A stretch of DNA of 8,079 nucleotides from Chloroflexota bacterium (GTDB taxonomy: Bacteria > Chloroflexota > Dehalococcoidia > Lucifugimonadales > UBA3495): contig JAPPJA010000201.1 in the NCBI GenBank assembly GCA_028874675.1, positions 1 through 8,079 of the forward strand, read 5' to 3'. The notes under the pieces were generated by a model. The model saw only the letters and a list, made by a program, of their open reading frames with translations, ran no database searches and was not told the DNA's origin. This document shows positions 5,024 to 8,079 of the stretch, piece after piece. Each line of letters opens with the position of its first letter. Position 1 is the stretch's first letter. A program made the translations under genes and the position numbers.

Positions 5024-8000
5024 ATGAGGCCCTGTTCTTTCACCCCCTTCCTGTCCCGCTGGCCGCTGCTCGGCCTGGCGGCCCTGCTTCTCATCATCGC
5101 CCTGGCCGCCCTGCTGGCCGGACCCGGGGCCGCCCAGGCCCACGGCGGGCACGACGGCGCTCCGGGCCACGTGCATTTCACGACCATAGGTGCTGCAACC
5201 ACGGGGACTCCGGACCCGCCCACGGGCTGGGCCGAGCCCGGCCCCGGCGAGGGCCAGATTACCCTGCACTGGACGCCCGCCGGACCGGCTGCCACGAGTT
5301 GGGCTGTCGGATATCGAAAATCCGCCGAAACGATGTCCCAGACGGCTTCAGACGACATCCCCGCCGCCGCGCGGAGCTACACGATTTCCGGCCTGGAGCC
5401 GGGCGTCGAGTACTGGGTAGCAATTGAAGGAGAAAACGCAAGCGGGGGCGGCGATTTCTCTGTGGCCGACAACGTGGCTGCCGCCCACCCGCCGCCCGCC
5501 TTCTGGTGGGCGGACGTGGAGGGGGCGACGCTCACCGTCAACTTCGACCGGGACCTGGCCACCGGCTCGGCCCCGGCGGGCAGCGCCTTCACCGTGAGCG
5601 TAACCGCCCCGGGCGGCACGGCCCGGACCATCTCCGGCGCCGGCACGGCCAGCATCTCCGGCAAGGCCGCCACCGTGACCCTGGCCGGCCCGGTCGCCCA
5701 CGGCGAGACGGTCAGGGTGAGCTACGCCAGGCCCTCGGCCAACCCGCTGCTGGGCGCGGGCAGGGGGGGCCTCGTGGTGGGCGGCTTCGCCAACAAGTGG
5801 ACGGACAACCACACGAAACGGGGCGCCGTGTATCCCGTGCATTTCACGGACGTGGGTCTAGGCAGCAGTACGGGTCCGAACGCCCCCACGGGCTATGCCG
5901 TACCGGGCCCCGGCGGCGGCCAGATTACGTTGCACTGGACGCCCGCGACCTCCGGTCCGGCCGCAAGTTCATGGAATGTCCGCCATCGAAAAGCCGCAGT
6001 GGGCGGGTTCCCAGGCGGGACAGACATCTCCGCCGCCACGCGGAGCCACACGATTACCGGCCTGGAGCCGGGCATCGCGTATGACATCCGAGTCATAGGA
6101 TGGACCGGGGGCTCGCCGTCGCAGCCCGGAGATGTAGCCCAGGCCAACAACGTGGTCGCAGCCCACCCGTCGCCGCCCGGCTTCCTCTGGGCGCGGGTGG
6201 AGGGGGCGACCCTGACCGTGAACTTCGACGAGGACCTGGACACCGCCTCGGCCCCGGCGGGCAGCGCCTTCACCGTGAGCATCGTCAGCCCGGACGGCAC
6301 GAAACGGACCATCGCCGGCACCGGCACGGCCACCATCTCCGGCAGCGCCGCCACCGTGACCCTGGCCGAGGTGCTCGCCCACCGCTATAACGAGACGGTC
6401 CAGGTGAGCTACGTCAAGCCCTCGGCGAGCCCGCTGCGGGGCGGGGACGAAGAAGAGGTGGCCGGCTTCGCCAACCTGGAGGTGTCCGACCGCGCCAACC
6501 TGGGCCACGCCCACTTCTTCCTGAGCATGGTGGCGCCGGCGGGTTGCGCCACCTGCCCGGACATGCCCACGGGCTACGCCGAGCCCGGCTTCGGCGACGG
6601 CGTGATCAATGTGCACTGGACCCCCGCGCCCCCCGCAGGGATCGAGGGGAGTTGGATGATCTTCCATGAACGGACCGGAGATTCGGACACTCGGGTTGGC
6701 CCCATCACCCTCGCCCCCGGCGCGCGGAGCCACACGATTTCCGGCCTGGAGCCGGGCGTCCCGTACGACGTGATTTTAGTAGAGGTGGGCGGCGACGGGC
6801 TCGGCGACCGGGCCCTGGCCGCCAACGTGGTTGCCGGCGTCACGGACGGGCCGAGTTTCGTCGGCGCGACGGTGAACGGCAAGGCGCTGACGGTGACCTT
6901 CAACCGGGCCCTGAACGAGGACCGGGTCCCCTCCTACGACAGTTTCAAGGTCAGCACCTTTCACGGCGGCGGGGAGGGCCTTCCCCGGTGCTCGGGTGAA
7001 TGCCCGGTCCCGGTCACCGGCGTGTCCATCTCCGGCGCCACGGTGACGCTGACCCTGGCCCAGGCCATCCCCTCCCACGGCACAACGGACCTGAAATATG
7101 AGCGCCCGGCCCGGAACGCGCTGGTCGGCCGGGCCATCGGCTACCCGGCCAACTCCTTCGATTACCAGCGGGTGACCAACACGGCGCCCGACGTGGACGC
7201 GCCCCTCTTCTCCAGCGCGCAGCTCTTCCCCTGGCACACCAACTGCGACTGGAGCTACGCCGGCGGACGCCTGCACTGGTACTGCCCCCCGACCTACGAC
7301 CAGAAGGCCTTCCTGGAGATGGTGTCCACCGAGCTCCTGGTCGAGGACACAAAGCCGCCGACCAGCGCCTTCCGGGTGACGGCCACGCCGCCGGGGGGCC
7401 GGGCCCGCACCGTCGCCGTGACCGGCGTGGCCTACATCTCCGGCCAGCAGGTCAAACTGGTGACCGGCCCGGTGCCCGGCGGCAAGGACGCCACGGTGAC
7501 GGTGAGCTACGCCAAGCCCTCCACGGCCAACGGGCTGCGGGACCGCGCCGGCAACCTGATGGAGAGCTTCTCCGGCCAGCCGGTGACCAACGGGATGCCG
7601 ATGATCGAGTCCATCGGGCTGGTCTCGGACCCCGGCCCCGACCGCACCTACGGGTTCGGCGAGCAGGTCCGGCTGGAGGTGACCTTCGACACGGCGGTGG
7701 ACGTCAACTGGTGGAGCGGCCGGCCGCGCCTGAAGATCGACCTCACCGAGGAGAGCAGCGGGGGGCAGCGGTGGGCGCAATGGGATGGCCGGGACGACAC
7801 CGAAACGCTGACCTTCATCTACACCGTGGCGGGGACGGACGTCTCGACCGCGGGCATCGCGGTGGCCCGGAACCCCATCGACCTCAACGGCAGCACCATC
7901 AGCTCCTTCCATGCCTGGCCGCGACAGACCGCCAACCTCAGCTTTTCCTGGATCGCCCACAACCGGGCCCACAGGGTGGACGCTGGGCTGCCGGGGTTCC

Positions 8001-8079
8001 AGGGCGCGGCGGTGGACGGGACGGCGCTGACCATGACCTTCACCGAGAACTTGGACGGGGACTCCGTACCGGCGCCCGG
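5024..8079 (+). CDS. Large secreted multi-domain protein with FN3 and SwmB-like repeats (3' end outside window)
   Basis: The frame is open from ATG 5024 to the window edge: 1018 residues with no stop. A signal peptide spans 1-39 (hydrophobic core about 15-33, cleavage expected after 'GAAQA', Ala39). The mature start is His-rich (HGGHDGAPGHVHF). FN3-like modules ('PTGYAxPG...HWTP...SGLEPGV.Y') lie at about 62-150, 286-380 and 514-604. Each is followed by a SwmB-like module ('GATLTVNFDxDL...GSAFTV...VxVSYxKPSA'), at about 156-260, 384-485 and 607-721. A fourth, diverged SwmB-like module (725-856) carries a Cys pair. A different beta-rich module (858-988, 'YGFGEQVRLEVTFDTAV...FIYTVAGTD') and the start of a fifth SwmB module (from 989) follow. 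Such modules occur in bacterial surface and adhesion proteins; no catalytic domain is visible. The ATG is chosen for its strong ribosome site and the signal peptide. Function beyond surface display or adhesion, and the mode of anchoring, cannot be told. Confidence 0.92.
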   Translation, partial: MRPCSFTPFLSRWPLLGLAALLLIIALAALLAGPGAAQAHGGHDGAPGHVHFTTIGAATTGTPDPPTGWAEPGPGEGQITLHWTPAGPAATSWAVGYRKSAETMSQTASDDIPAAARSYTISGLEPGVEYWVAIEGENASGGGDFSVADNVAAAHPPPAFWWADVEGATLTVNFDRDLATGSAPAGSAFTVSVTAPGGTARTISGAGTASISGKAATVTLAGPVAHGETVRVSYARPSANPLLGAGRGGLVVGGFANKWTDNHTKRGAVYPVHFTDVGLGSSTGPNAPTGYAVPGPGGGQITLHWTPATSGPAASSWNVRHRKAAVGGFPGGTDISAATRSHTITGLEPGIAYDIRVIGWTGGSPSQPGDVAQANNVVAAHPSPPGFLWARVEGATLTVNFDEDLDTASAPAGSAFTVSIVSPDGTKRTIAGTGTATISGSAATVTLAEVLAHRYNETVQVSYVKPSASPLRGGDEEEVAGFANLEVSDRANLGHAHFFLSMVAPAGCATCPDMPTGYAEPGFGDGVINVHWTPAPPAGIEGSWMIFHERTGDSDTRVGPITLAPGARSHTISGLEPGVPYDVILVEVGGDGLGDRALAANVVAGVTDGPSFVGATVNGKALTVTFNRALNEDRVPSYDSFKVSTFHGGGEGLPRCSGECPVPVTGVSISGATVTLTLAQAIPSHGTTDLKYERPARNALVGRAIGYPANSFDYQRVTNTAPDVDAPLFSSAQLFPWHTNCDWSYAGGRLHWYCPPTYDQKAFLEMVSTELLVEDTKPPTSAFRVTATPPGGRARTVAVTGVAYISGQQVKLVTGPVPGGKDATVTVSYAKPSTANGLRDRAGNLMESFSGQPVTNGMPMIESIGLVSDPGPDRTYGFGEQVRLEVTFDTAVDVNWWSGRPRLKIDLTEESSGGQRWAQWDGRDDTETLTFIYTVAGTDVSTAGIAVARNPIDLNGSTISSFHAWPRQTANLSFSWIAHNRAHRVDAGLPGFQGAAVDGTALTMTFTENLDGDSVPAP
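5168..6844 (+). repeat. Threefold higher-order repeat: HxHF linker + FN3 + SwmB
   Basis: The composite unit begins with a short motif HVHF (residue 49), PVHF (271) or HAHF (495), giving periods of 222 and 224 residues. Each copy then has an FN3 and a SwmB-like module. The DNA is also similar: the 37-nt segments at 5371-5407, 6040-6076 and 6724-6760 differ from one another at only one to three positions. The array probably grew by tandem duplication of the two-domain unit, with the third copy the most diverged at its SwmB half. Confidence 0.8.

Noticed and set aside
4719..5027. ATG-initiated plus-strand frame through the homopolymer block
   Set aside because: Its ATG overlaps the GGAGG, so it has no ribosome site of its own. 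The product is Pro/Arg/Gly low complexity derived from G and C runs.
6776..7972. Long minus-strand open frame (398 codons) opposite the surface protein
   Set aside because: It is a high-GC antisense shadow. The plus strand encodes recognisable FN3 and SwmB modules throughout this stretch.

Overview
The window is GC-rich and its three genes look like those of an uncultured, probably environmental bacterium. The best guess is Chloroflexota (Dehalococcoidia, SAR202 or a relative). This rests on family style: a lipoprotein with plant-type leucine-rich repeats introduced by the 'ALYNATGGPNW' motif, a secreted protein made of alternating fibronectin III and SwmB-like modules, and a GAF-PAS kinase fused to its own DNA-binding response regulator. 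No rRNA, tRNA or marker gene is present, so the assignment is an inference.

Layout. Positions 1-239 hold no convincing gene. Positions 197-1894 (minus) encode a surface lipoprotein with about nine LRRs and two FN3 domains; its last FN3 domain is broken by an apparent one-base slip in a seven-base homopolymer, and the natural end is probably at 240. After a 253-nt spacer, positions 2148-4541 (minus) encode a cytosolic hybrid histidine kinase, GAF-PAS-HisKA-HATPase-REC-winged helix. A divergent intergenic region (4542-5023) follows. It carries candidate promoters, a possible truncated reading frame and a block of G and C homopolymers (4853-4958) that looks like an assembly artefact or hidden gap. 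From 5024 to the window end (plus) runs a large exported protein with a signal peptide, three copies of an FN3+SwmB double module, a fourth variant SwmB module, a different beta-rich module and the start of a fifth SwmB module. It is cut by the window edge.

How they may work together. Two of the three genes encode cell-surface adhesion or binding proteins. The third is a single-polypeptide signalling protein able to bind DNA, placed head-to-head with one surface gene and upstream of the other. The kinase may control one or both neighbours, but no operator is proven. I did not find a clearly new defence, mobile or RNA system. The most useful observations are the frameshift, the homopolymer block that makes the 4850-4960 sequence untrustworthy, the 222-224-residue higher-order repeat with paired cysteines, and the fused two-component architecture.
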